From NCBI RefSeq assembly GCF_037975245.1, contig NC_092577.1, forward strand, positions 30,469,398 through 30,533,397: DNA of 64,000 nt, given 5' to 3'. How positions within the stretch are numbered: the stretch's first letter is position 1; each line of letters begins with the position of its first letter. A model generated the notes under the pieces. It searched no databases. It was given only the letters and a program-made list of their open reading frames with translations, and was not told the DNA's origin. Shown in pieces: positions 23,428 to 34,636 of this stretch. Both the position numbers and the translations under genes were made by a program. Origin of the DNA: Apostichopus japonicus. Taxonomy: Eukaryota > Echinodermata > Holothuroidea > Aspidochirotida > Stichopodidae.

Positions 23428-23664
23428 GACACGCATGAAATTCCTCAGCAGGCTGTCCACGTCCCTGGTCAGGCACCATTGACAGCTCAGATGTTGGCCC
23501 AGGCCCAACCACATGAGCAGAAGCAGATGTTGGGGGAGCGTCTTTTCTCCATCATCTCGCAGTCTCACGGAGATGTTGCTGGTAAGATCACCGGTATGCT
23601 CTTGGAGATGGACAACGCTGAGCTGCTCCATTTGTTGCAGTCGGACGAATCCCTCAAAGCCAAG
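23428..23664 (+). CDS. MLLE (PABC) domain exon, module 2, intact
   Basis: A 237-nt exon (79 codons, phase 0 both sides) encoding [34 protein letters not shown] and [26 protein letters not shown] is the signature that names the domain, which binds PAM2 motifs in translation, deadenylation and decay factors. No stop or frameshift is present. Confidence 0.85.
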
Positions 23665-25350
23665 GTGAACTCTTCATTTTACAATTGTTTTGAAGCAGAT
23701 GTTTACATGTACCTGAACATTTTTTGTCCTGATTCCAATCACATGATAGTATCTTTGAATTTGAAGCCTGAAATGCTGTAGTTATTTTATGGATTTTGGT
23801 TTGGATCATGATCGTAATCTTTGCATTCATGATGGCGTATATATGTGTTTGCGTTTGTGCGCCCAGCTTGTAAACACCATATCTGAAGAAGGGAAGGTCG
23901 GACCAATTTCATATTTAGTGTGTAGAAGTACCACATTAAGTACAAGAACCTTATTGTTTATATGGAGGTCAAAAGGTTTACATTTGGGGTCACCAGGATT
24001 CAAATATTATAACCTTGTAAACACTATATCTCAAGAAATTAAGCTAGAGCAGACCTCACATTTGATATGTAGAAGTAACACATTGAGTACAAGAAGCCTA
24101 TTGTTCTTGGTGGGAGTCAAAGGTCATTTGGGGTCATCAGGGTCAAATTGTATAAACCTTGTTAACATGAGATCTTAATATTGGGAGCTTGTGTAGATCT
24201 CATACTTGGTATGAAGGTGTATAACGTTAAGTACAAGAATTGTTGTTTGTTTGTTTGGGAAGTCGAAGGTCATTTGGGGTCACCAGGGGTCAAATTGTCA
24301 GAACCTTGCAAACATGATATCTCAAGAAGGGAAGCTTGGGCAGACCTCATATTTAGTGTGTAGAAGTAGCACATTGAGTACAAGAAGTCTGTAGTTTTTG
24401 TGGAGGTCAAAGGTCATTTGGGTCATCCATTGTCAAATTTTGCAATTCTTGTAAACATCATATCTCAATATTGGAAGCTTGGGCAGATCTCATACTTGTT
24501 ATGAAGGTGTATAACATTGAGTAAAAGAAGCCCACTGATTTTGGTGGAGGTCAAAGGTAATTTAAAGTCAACAAATGCCAAACATTTACTTCACTCCCTT
24601 CTCACCTTCCTTAACATCATATCGCAAGGGAAGTAAATTTGGTATGCAATTGTACCACATTGAGTACAAAAAGCCTTATGTTGTGGGCGGAGGTCAATGG
24701 TCGTTTGAGTTCACCAGGAGTCAAATCAAGAAAACCATGTATTACACGATATTTCAACAGGGACAGATGTCATGTTTAGTATGTTGATGTATCACATTTA
24801 GTACAAGAAGGCTGTTGTTGAGGTAAATTGTTATTTCAGGACAGCCTGTGTCATTGTGAATTTATTGTTTGTCACATTACACTGCTTTACACTGTATTAC
24901 TAAGATAAAGTATGTTGTACACCCTCACTATACATAACGTCAGATTCATGAAGAAATCTGCTTGTGTTCCATCATCGAAACTACAATGCATTTTGCATTC
25001 TGGTTATAGTTGTTATATATATTATGTTGTTATATGTAGTGACATATTGTTATTATGTATTTTGTTATGTGTGATAGTTGTTAAAAGTCTCATATATATG
25101 GTAAATTCAAAAATTCTTCAAAGCTTCCTAAAGAAGTTATTCCTGAGCTGGTTTAGCATTTTTTCTTCTCCCTGATTGTTAATAGATTTAGTTCATAATC
25201 TTCAGTATCATGTTGCCTGGGATTATCAGTTTCCTAAATATTCACCTTTTAAGTAATTGCTTAGTAATGACTGGATCTCTCCTTTAAGGCTGATTCAATA
25301 ATGTCTTCAAATTTTCTATAGAGAATTTTTGTTTTTCTTGTCTCTTCCAG
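23665..25350. repeat. Intron with AGGTCA satellite, block 2 (array 23865-24810)
   Basis: The intron between the MLLE exon and the helix-5 exon holds about six or seven diverged monomers. A perfect AGGTCAAAGGTCA is at 24404-24416. Outside the array the sequence is collinear with 22290-22786. Confidence 0.85.
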
Positions 25351-25411
25351 ATTTCTGAAGCTTTGTCTGTTGTGGCCGTTCACCAGCAGAAGGAACAGAA
25401 GAAGATTTCTG
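25351..25411 (+). CDS. PABPC MLLE helix-5 exon, second copy
   Basis: A 61-nt exon encoding ISEALSVVAVHQQKEQKKIS, 2569 bp downstream of... the first copy at 22787 if measured by start to start (2564 bp), with matching splice sites and phases. Confidence 0.72.
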
Positions 25412-25636
25412 GTAGGACATCTTTTCATTTTACAATCATCAAGTATCAAAAGTTCTAAATATTCTTTCTTAAAGTGTTAGTTACAAGTGTGGTGTCATTT
25501 TAGCTATTACTAATAAATCTAACATTTTCACTATCATTTCTATTTTCCATTACTTCTCACTATCTCTTTTACAGCCTTTAAATATAATGGCACTTTACTT
25601 TCCTAAACATTCTAATCAATTTGTTTCCTCTTTCAG

Positions 25637-25752
25637 GTGTACAAGGGTTACCAAATGCTCCGGGAATGCGTAGAGGTGGAGCCATCCCTACCCAGAGACC
25701 TACCTACAAGTTCCCTCAATCAGCCAGGAGAAACCAAGCTTCTGGTGCAAAG
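25637..25752 (+). CDS. PABPC linker exon, second copy
   Basis: A 116-nt exon encoding VQGLPNAPGMRRGG and TQRPTYKFPQSARRNQASGA, starting 2565 bp after the first copy. The next acceptor leads straight to the terminal exon at 25990, so the third module lost its MLLE exon. Confidence 0.75.
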
Positions 25753-25989
25753 GTACGTGGAACCAACTTGCAACCAAGCAATTTTCAATCAGTTCTGTCA
25801 TTAGTTTATATCGAATGAAGCATGAATATTCTTGAATACCATGATGCAGGTGGGGTGTGGGTGGGCTTAACCATTTTTTTCATCGGCTGTTGATTCAGAA
25901 GACTATTTTGTCAGTTCTTCAGATGTTATTGAAAAGTATGGTTTGAGTGTAATTGAAAACTGTATTCTGTATTGCGCCTTTGTTTATAG

Positions 25990-26028
25990 GCTTTTAAATC
26001 CTTAAAGTTCCCCAACACCCATGGATAG
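25990..26028 (+). CDS. PABPC copy 1 terminal exon
   Basis: After the acceptor TTTGTTTATAG the frame reads AFKSLKFPNTHG and stops (TAG 26026-26028). Orthologous to 47392-47427 in copy 2. Confidence 0.6.
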   Translation, partial: AFKSLKFPNTHG

Positions 26029-27270
26029 TTCCTGTGAAAGATGACCATGCAGTCAGTGTTCTGTTCATCAAAGATCAGAGTTTTATAAAATCCAATATCT
26101 GAAAGAATGTTGTTGGTTTCTTGCAAGAGTATGTGTGTGACACTTTGTATGCACGATACCTTAACAAGGGAATCATTGATCAATGCCATACTTGGTGGGT
26201 GGGTGGTCTATAATGAGTTGATAAACCCTATTGATTGTGGTGTTAATATAATGAATATTAATAAGGTCACATGGTCAAATACTTCAAATTGCAATTATAA
26301 CTAGACAATCATAAATCAGTTATTAATAGTTAGCCTACACATGGCAATATGTGTTGCAATTGATAACATGTGTAATTATGAGGTGTGGCTTTGCATTATT
26401 TAGGTTACAAGTTTGTATGATTGATAACTTTACAAGGCAACAAATTATTGATCATGTAGTTACCATTTTTAGTGAGTAAGTGAACCTAATTGTTGTTGGT
26501 GCTGATGTCATGACTTAAATGAGTTTACAGGATGAGGGATTATATATCAAATTGCAGTAACTTATGTAGGAACTATGTTTGATCTTCAAAATTGGATTAG
26601 TGATATTTGTAGATAGCAGTCACATACTGATGTGTACTACAAATGGTTCATGCATATTTATGAAGGGCCCTGGCTAGCATTATTGTGGTAACAACAGTTT
26701 GTACACATAACTTAAGGGAATGCTTCATCATTACATACTTGGAGTGTTCCCTGTTAATTAAATCAATGAGCAGCATCAAGGAACCAAGAAAAGGTTTCAT
26801 TCTGGTTACATTATAATTTGTGTTATTGATTAGCAAGAGGTTGTAAAAGTATTTTTGACCATATTTTGACAATATTGGTGTTATTAGCAAGGAGTGTAAA
26901 TCAGTTTCCCTTTATTTTTATAAGGTGTGTGACGCTGTACTTCGCATCTTGCCTCTGTGTCGTGTGTGGGTAACATTAATTGTTGTGTGTCAGTTGTGTT
27001 GCGCGGTGCTTTTTTATTTTAATCAGCCTTTACTCTATTTGCTTCTGTTTTATTCTAATTAATTTTTCACAATAACAACTGATGATGATTGACGCATATT
27101 TGTTTTGTAAAGTATTAAACCCAAAAGTTTCATGTAAGTTGTTTTTCCTTAAACCTCCTTTGATGTAAATAAAAATTTATATATGATTAATTTAAGAATA
27201 ATATCTTCTTTGAAAGAAGGTAGTTGGTATTATTTTCTTCTTCTTCTTCTTTCTTTTTTCTCACTATCAG
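26029..27270. other. 3' UTR-like and intergenic sequence
   Basis: 3'-UTR-like sequence (TTCCTGTGAAAGATGACCA) is followed by a tandem-repeat family with ACTTGGTGGGTGGGTGGTC (26185-26215) and ATGAATATTAAT. No gene is seen. Confidence 0.45.
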
Positions 27271-27376
27271 TGTGAAGATGATATGAATGGTAAAGAACAT
27301 AACGGCAGACAACTTTATGCTGGAGCAGCCTAAAAGAAATCCGAGAGAAGTACTGAGCTGAGGCTACTTGTACGAT
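27271..27376 (+). pseudogene. Decayed PABPC exon 5 fragment
   Basis: After TCACTATCAG the translation reads CEDDMNGKEHNGRQLYAGAA, then TAA, then KKSERSTEL. It matches exon 5 of copy 3 (CVEDMNGKDQSGRQLFAGRA at 61629) but has a stop in place of Gln. The second segmental copy is at 48055-48140, continuing at 48805. Confidence 0.75.
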
Positions 27377-29879
27377 AAGCGTGAACAAAGCTCATCAAAT
27401 ATTCTAACCCATTCTTTCAAAACTAAATGCCAGTCCTTGATGCCAAATAATCCATGAAGACACAGAGGAAATTATTTTACGTAAGGAATTTCGGTTGTTG
27501 CTTGCCGAGGAGCGAAAAAGGTTCTTAGGCAACCTCTGAATTTCTGCTCAGCCTGAACCGGACTTAAACTCTTTTTATTGCAATTTTACAAGCTGATGGT
27601 TCCTTGCTGAAAGCAAAAGGAACCTTTGTGATCAGGTCGGTGTGTATGCATGTGTATGTGTGTGACACTTTAGTAGTTTGTATGCACGATAACTCAACAA
27701 GGGAATGCTTGATCAATGCCATACTTGGTGGGTGGGTGGTCAATAATGAGATGATGAACCCTATTGATTGTGGTGCTCATATCATGAATATTAATGAGGT
27801 CACAGGGTGAAACGTCAAAATCTTCAAATTGCAATAACTTGGCGTCCATAAGTTGGGAGTTTCTACAAACTTGGTATGGATATATTGGTAGAACACCTAT
27901 ACATGCTGAGTTGATATCATGCATATTTATGAGGAGGCGGGGCAAAGCATTATTATTTTTTTTTTACATTTACATTTATTTATTTGTTTGCCACAAAAGT
28001 ACAAAGTACAAATTTTTGTAACAGAAGTTTACTGGACAAGGGAATGATTGGTCAATAACATACTTGGTGGGTGGGTGGTCCATGATGATGAGATTACCCT
28101 ATTGATTTTGGTGCTCATGTAATGAATATTAATGAGGTCATTGGGTCAAATGTGAAATCTTAAAATTCCAGTAACTAGACAATCATATAAGTCACAGTTT
28201 CATAAACGTGAGTGACGTAGCCTACACAAGGCGATGTGTGTTGCAATTGATAACGTGTGTATTTATGAGGTGTGACTTTGCATTATTTAGGTAAAATTAC
28301 TAACAAGTTCGTATGATTAAAAATTTCACCATATTTAGTGAGTAAGTGAACCTAATTGGGTTTTTTTTGTGCTCATGCCATGACTAATGATGAGTTCACT
28401 GGGTGAGGAATTATATATCAAACTGCAGTTACTTATGTGGGAAACATATGTTTGATCTTCAACTTGGATTAGTGATATTTGCAGTTAGCAGACACATGCT
28501 GATGTGTGCTACAAATGGTTCATGCATATTTATGAAGGGCCCTGGCTAGCATTATTTGATAACAACAGTTTGTACACATAACTTAAGGGAATGCTTCAGC
28601 ATTGCACACTTGGAGTGTTCCCTGTTAATCAAATCAATGAGCAGCAGCAAGGCACCATGAAATGTTTTCATTCTGGTTACATAATCTATTCTAACATGCA
28701 AAGCACGTGTCTGGCGACTAACGACCACCCACGACAGATCAGGTACGTAGCCAAGTAGGGTTGCACCCCCCCCCCCCCTCCTGCCCCTTTGCAAAACCAT
28801 AGTTACACAAGTTACTGGACACGAATGTTGTGTCCCTCCCTTAAATTGATGTTCTTCCGAATGGGTGGGGTGTATTTAATCATCCATACCACCAGTAAAA
28901 ATGCTAGACTTTCCAAGTAAATGTGATCCGGGATTGAATAGGTCGATCTCTTCTCAAGAAAAAAAGAAGACTAATTGATAAAGCGGACTAAATGTTCACA
29001 TTTCTTATCTCAAGATTAACAACTTACAAGAAGCAGAACATTAATACTGGTTTTTACTATTCATGTTGATATGTAAATGATGTAAATAAATAAGAAAAGA
29101 AGCGAGTAAAAGATTAAATAGTAATATGAATATATAAATAAAATTGATATTTTGCAACAAAAAATGTTCTTTTGAGACAAAATAAAAATCTCATTCCATT
29201 TTGCTTAACTAGTATTGCAATCAATATTTCCTTAGTTTTTTCTATTTAGGAAACTACCAACGAGCACATATTTTTCTTTCCTTTGAAAGAACAAAGACCG
29301 GCAACTTATTGCAATGAGGCAGAAGTTGAGGAAAAGACAATATGTTTCATATATTGGTGTACTGGGGCGGACTCAGACAAAAAATGACTGCAAGCTCAGT
29401 GATCCTACCGGCAGGGCTTGGACCTTTAAACAAGGGACACAATAGTTTCTGGCGATTGATATGGCTAATGACATATCACTACTCAATTCGTAAAGTACAG
29501 ATATGATCACATCAATGCCATCAGCTGTTTGGAAAGTTATTGTAGAGTTTGTTGGAAAGTCTTCCACACACATTGGTATTCTTTGGAACTTTGTTAAAGC
29601 TTGAACATAAAGAGATCATAAGAATTTCTAGCATATATGGGGTTGAGGGGGTAGTAGAATGATGCTGATGAGCTATTCACACACCCACTTTTGGTCAACA
29701 TTCTTCTATAGAGCATATGTTGATTCTTCTCAGTTTGTCCACGAGTAAGGTCACCAGCAATCCAATTGTAGATAAAAAAGGTTCACCATTGACCTGTGAC
29801 TGTCATAGAATCTTCCCCTTTTTGAACAAATTTTTGTTTGTTTGTTTTAATCAATGTCTAACTTTTCTTGAATGATGTT
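27377..29879. other. Intergenic with diverged tandem repeat; no gene supported
   Basis: A second satellite type (ACTTGGTGGGTGGGTGGTC and GAATATTAATGAGGTCA words) occurs at 27655-28160. A truncated hAT-like end, CAGGTACGTAGCCAAGTAGG with a following C run, is at 28740-28778. A minus-strand frame at 29373-29573 is broken in the second segmental copy and is not called a gene. Confidence 0.5.
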
Positions 29880-32719
29880 TTAACACTCATGCGATATCTT
29901 CTTCAATTGTGTTTCAACTTGCTGAACGAAAGCAGGAAATTCCGGATCCAGGAGACACCATTTAACCAAACGACCGAAGGAATCCTTTGCTATGGTAGAG
30001 GGCGCTGTGCATAAATCACCTTGATGAGCACATGGCAATCTTGTCAAGTCTCCACTGGTTAACAACTATCCTCGGTAAAGAGATGAAATGCAAACGATAA
30101 AACACTCTGAAACCAGCAGAAGCCCATCAAATTTTTTAACACAGGTTATTACAAACACTCTGTCAACTTCATGTCGGAATGAACAAAACTGAACTTTTTT
30201 CAACGGATTATAACATGTGCAAAGCACGAAATATTGCTTTACAAAATGAAAATATTGGTATTGGAGCTTGATTTTGCAATCCCTTAATTGCAATTATTGA
30301 TTCAGACCAACGAGAGTTTATCTCAATATCCGACCACCTTCTCAAATAGGCCTGAGGAGGCCATGAAGGCATCCCCCCCCCCCCCCCATCTCCCTTTCAT
30401 CATAACCGAAGTGCGATAATGGTAAAACGAAGTTGTTTAGAAACTATTGAAGGAACATAATCAAACCTAACTTTGCACACCAGACACTCAACAGCACCGT
30501 AAAGTAGCAATTATGATTGGATCCCTAGCATCTCTCTCTCTCTATTTTTGGACCAACTAACTAGTGTAGCTGATCCTCGATGGTCGATTAATTGTAGTTA
30601 TCACGGGAAGAAAGAAATTCATATCGTCCAGCGCCAATGGAAGGGGAAAACTACATCTTTTTTTATGTATATATATTTTTTTAGGCTGACATGTGAGTAT
30701 TACTGTATTAGAGATTATAAAGCAGTATACATACCTCCACCATTTTACTCAGAGAAACTTCTCCTTCAATTTCTTGTTGAGATGAATCTAATGCTGAAGA
30801 CTGAAAGATTTAAATGAGAAGTACTAAGATATCAAGTCAGATGCAGATTCAGGCATTTACAAATGGGAGTTGTACAGTGGTCTCTTTAACTTTTAAAGGC
30901 ATTGAAGACTCGCCCCAAACTGCGTGCGGCCATCTGAAAAAGTTAACTTTCTGTTGCTTGCAAGTGACGTTTTGTTCGTGTCACTACAAAATGCAGACAC
31001 TGTGCAGCTGTGGGTATTGACCGCAGCTGTATGTACTGACTGTACACTATTGTCTAATTACCGACGGTAGCAAGCTGTGCGTGTATTTTCTGGGATCGAT
31101 GGTGGTGTCCATGCACACTTCTGTTACACCTCATTCGAAACTAGGTCAGATTACCGGCATGAGCAGTTTCTTTGTGCGCGAGTCTTCACACCCTTTAATG
31201 GCCACTTGTACTTTTTCAACCACACCCCCCCCCAAAAAAAAAAGATAAGTAGCCTTCTTTTTATTTCCGAGACAGAGCACTTTTTAATATTTCATTATTT
31301 GAAAGGTGCATTTTAAAGGGAGGTGGCACCTTTTCAATTCTATTCAAAGTACCTGAGAAGTTTCTGTATCAGTGTCATGCACAGTCCTTCCATCTTGTTT
31401 TACAACCCTCACAGGACAGTGTTTCCTCACGGCAGTAGTACACTCAATGCAAAAGTGCTCAGCGGATACAGACTTACTCTCCGACTCTGCAAACATTATT
31501 CGAAAGCGTCTCACATCATTCTGTTATAAGAATAAAAACAAAGAAGACATATGTACCTAATGATGAAGGCTTGACATTTCACAGTTTTCCAAAAGTTGAG
31601 AAATTTTGTATGAAAGAATTCGAGTTCGAAATTCAAGGTCGCAAGTATACCATTCTCACTCCCAATTAAAAAAGAAAATCAACACATGTACACGGGTCTA
31701 GAGCATTGGCTCCAATTTCTTTTGTTGAATTTTACGGTAAATGGCAGCTGATATAATTCATGAGATTGTGGGCACAAATTATACAGAAGGGCCATAATGT
31801 AACTTGTAAGCGTGACCAATCAGGGATCATTATGTTCTCTCCTCGCTTGTACAGTATAAGTACTCTGATCCCCCCCCCCACCCAACCCCTCTTTCCCCAC
31901 CCTTCTGTCGATCGAATGCTATGATTACGCAAACAATACTCAGTTACTTGATCAACAGGACGGTCTTACTTTTAGTTTTACTGCAAACAACATGGAATCT
32001 CCCTTTATTAAAATCTTGAACTTGTCTTTCAAATTCTTTAACAGCAGGTTTTCCTGAGAAGGGAGGGAAAAACTATACATATTGGATTAAAGTACAATAT
32101 ATATCATGAACAAACAGAAAAATTGGGATTTAAATCTTTACAGTGAAAAACAAAAAGCTTGTGCCACTGTAAAGTTCTGACTTCGCGTCAAGCTAAGGTT
32201 GTGTTGGGGCCCGGGGTATGAAAAAACAATGAAGCATGCAGCATAGCCAAAATTATGTACATAGTAAACATTTTCCATTAAACTTGATTAATTAGGACCA
32301 GCCTATGCCTGCCCCCTACCCCCCCCCCCCAATGATGTGACTGTTTGTTTGTTAATGTTATTGTTCTTCATACCGCGTCGACCGCCGCACTAGCCTGATA
32401 ATCTGTATTGCATTTCACATTCATCATTGACTAGGTCTAGTCCTAAATTAGCATAGCCAAGCAATGTAGGCCTGCATCAGGCTAAGTCGACAACGTTAGC
32501 CTAGAAGTTAAAACTAATGTTGGTTCAAGCTACCGTAGGCTGGACTCTACCATAATCCGAATTCAACGGAAGTAAAGCTAGTACTAGTACTAGCTAAAGT
32601 ATTATACAGACCTTCCACAAACCATTTTGCACTTGCTCGTCACTGTCTTTTCTCGCTACAAAGCTCCTTCTGTCTAACATGAAACGAGCGTAACGTTTTA
32701 GCGACCACGACAGTTTCAT
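29880..32719 (-). CDS. REC114: REC114 copy 1, exon 2 missing
   Basis: REC114 is a meiosis-specific partner of the SPO11 double-strand-break machinery. Its N-terminal half forms a PH-like domain and its C-terminal helices bind MEI4. Minus-strand exons are 32719-32612 (MKLSWSLKRYARFMLDRRSF), 32053-31970 (ENLLLKNLKDKFKILIKGDS), 31520-31353 (NDVRRFRIMFAESESKSVSA), 30800-30735 and 30065-29880 (GRLVKWCLLDPEFPAFVQQV, stop 29880). All are phase 0 with canonical splice sites. Joined they give 203 codons. The C-terminal CLLDPEFPAFVQQVE matches the vertebrate pattern CLLDxxFPAFVxQVE. Exon 2, present in copy 2 (53984-54067), is deleted with its flanks. It is 84 nt, so the frame survives, but a central PH-domain strand pair is lost. 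Function is therefore doubtful. Confidence 0.85.
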
Positions 32720-32762
32720 TGTGACTATCGGTCTGAAGAAACACGATACTCGAGTCAAGCCT

Positions 32763-33414
32763 ACACGCTCCCCCCCCCCCCCCCCCCCGCCCATCTCAAT
32801 CATCAGGCCTTAGCTACGTTCCTGGGTACACGGTGGTTACATAGGACGCTCCGACCAGAATTCATACAATTACCAGATGTAGGTCCACCTAGCAACCGAG
32901 GTAACTTGCGTGAGTACTCCAACGAACAACCACTGATTTATTTGGATGCCTTCATCACTTTAGCCACCACTCACATGGGACCTATTCTAAGTCTGTCAAT
33001 ACATGCGCATGTGTGAGGTCCTGAAAATATAATTAAAGTGGTTTGTCTTGCCATCCTTGTTTCAAATTTCATAGAAATGTATTCTCGTAGATCTAGCGAA
33101 ACATTTAAACTGACACAGTTCCGTTGGAAGTGTGTCACGGACTCACGGGTGGTATTAAGAGTCATTGGTGGTTAAACATGCTGGCGTATGACGACTTTTC
33201 GCCAAATTTGCGCTAGGCTCACTATACGAACTCGGATCTGGGCTGTGCCTAATTAGTTAGTTATTTAAATTATTAATAATGGCGTATGAGGAAATGCACC
33301 AATTTTGTGGTACGGCTCCCAGGACGGCAAGTCGAGAAACTCACATGAAGTCGCGGCGGATAGCTTCCTTCGCCTATATGTCCGGAGACATTTTGGGACA
33401 TCGTTCCTACAGGC
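32763..33414. other. Intergenic between REC114 copy 1 and TE cluster
   Basis: It starts with a C run of about 18 (32770-32788) and a hAT-like end (GCTACGTTCCTGG), where similarity to copy 2 stops. No coding feature is seen. Confidence 0.45.
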
Positions 33415-33734
33415 CAGGGGTGGGCAACTACGGCCCGCGGGCCACATGCGGCCCCCCAGTGATTTTTTACATCATCACAAAAACGAACTAGCTACCTATA
33501 ATTTATCTGCACTTATGATGCTGTCAGGTAGGTCTATTATCACCGTTAATTATCAATTGGACTGTATTGACATTATTTTTTTTTGTGAATACAGATTAGT
33601 ACACACACCTATTTCTTGTACGTCCTCGAAGGCAAAGGTTTGAAATCAACAGCAGGTCGTTGGTTAGGTGCGGCCCTGTCAATCTTTCGCTTCTAAAATC
33701 TGGCCCATTCATTCAAAAAGGAAGCCCATCCCTG
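33415..33734. mobile_element. hAT MITE (320 bp)
   Basis: The left end is CAGGGGTGGGCAACTACGG and the right end read inward is CAGGGATGGGCTTCC. Near-identical target duplications are CTACAGGC (33407-33414) and CTATAGGC (33735-33742). The CAGGGGTGGGCAAC terminus is a common hAT terminus in animals. Confidence 0.85.
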
Positions 33735-34236
33735 CTATAGGCCTATATCTGAGTCCCTGGGGTCATTCCGTGACCGACTTGGTGCAATATAATGTGCCCA
33801 ATTCGAAGTAAATTTATTCACAGATTGTTAGTTGTCATGGGTTCGAACAATTGAGGGGTATTCTAACCTGAAACATATGGCAAAATGGGGCTGGGGTTCC
33901 AGTTCGCCGCATCATTTGTCAACTTGCACTGGGTTCTAATTGGAATCACTAATAAAAGAAATAATCCACCAAAAATGAAGGTCGCATGGACTTTATTGCA
34001 GATTTCCTGAGTGACGAATTTGTAATTTTCACACGAAATCACGCAACTAGATGGCTGCTATCCAGCCTGGCAAGAAGCCATCTCCAGCGATCTGGCAGGT
34101 ATTGAAATCTGAAATTTTCTTGGTACGCTGCGCGCCAACCGATGGTCGCGCCCCGCTTAGATAGTACTTACGGCCGGAATACTCGAATCGATTACGTCCC
34201 CCCCCCCCCACGTTGCAAATCGGATTGACGCCCCTG
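33735..34236. mobile_element. Second copy of the hAT A right end
   Basis: Collinear with 13764-14280, ending in GATTGACGCCCCTG followed by GTTGCAAG and gag sequence. The left part of element A is absent here. Confidence 0.75.
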
Positions 34237-34485
34237 GTTGCAAGCAGACGATCACTTACACTTGATTCAGATCTAACAGTCCATGCCCTTAGAAAGCCTC
34301 AAAAGAAATGTGGTACCTGTGGCCTGTCTCATGCACCACGGCAGTGTCCGGCATATTACGATAAGTGTAGAGCATGTGAAATTTTTGTCAAAGAACAAAG
34401 GCAAAGGTAGATTAGCAACAGAAACCAAGGACAAAAAAAAATCGCAAAACAGGGCCACGCCAAAAACCAAAACGTGAACAGGCAA
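34237..34485 (+). pseudogene. Second copy of the retroelement gag fragment
   Basis: Repeats 14281-14520, including the CGTCGLSHAPRQC knuckle and the same truncation of the second knuckle. It then diverges near 34490. Confidence 0.7.
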
Positions 34486-34636
34486 AGAATCACGCACATA
34501 TGCGCAAGGGAGAAGTAGGGGTATGAGACTTTTTCAGTAAGTGCAGGTTGAAAACGCGGAAATGTTTTTCTTTACAATGCAATGCGTGAGTCATTCGTTT
34601 GTGAACTTTTTGGGTAAGGCTTCGTATAAAACCCGT

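Larger units (their letters stand above)
17432..26028 (+). pseudogene. PABPC copy 1: RRM-less remnant with amplified MLLE exon modules
   Basis: Exons 1-6 are absent; homology to the other PABPC copies begins at about 17385. In order there is an exon 7 fragment (17432-17506), a terminal-exon-like block with poly(A) (17668-17801), a SINE, a deleted exon 8 (18588-18633), a damaged MLLE exon (19359-19579) split by satellite and LINE from the first helix-5 exon (22787-22847), linker exon 23072-23187, MLLE exon 23428-23664, helix-5 exon 25351-25411, linker exon 25637-25752 and a terminal exon with stop (25990-26028). From 22787 to 26028 all splice sites are canonical, phases match and the joined frame is open for 209 codons. 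No promoter or start was identified. It is either a pseudogene or the 3' part of a transcript with an unknown 5' end. The MLLE domain of PABP binds PAM2 peptides. Confidence 0.75.
25412..32762. repeat. Segmental duplication, copy 1 (pairs with 46881-54786)
   Basis: The two stretches are collinear from the last PABPC introns through the intergenic satellites and all of REC114. Offset is about 21.4 kb. Differences include a hAT insertion in the second copy at 48149 and loss of REC114 exon 2 with its flanks in the first. Confidence 0.9.

Noticed and set aside
29373-29573. Minus-strand 66-codon frame with protein-like composition (DFPTNSTITFQTADGIDVII)
   Set aside because: The equivalent in the second segmental copy (about 50774-50975) has an in-frame stop, splice sites are poor, and it lies in the presumed REC114 3' flank. 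No family was recognised.
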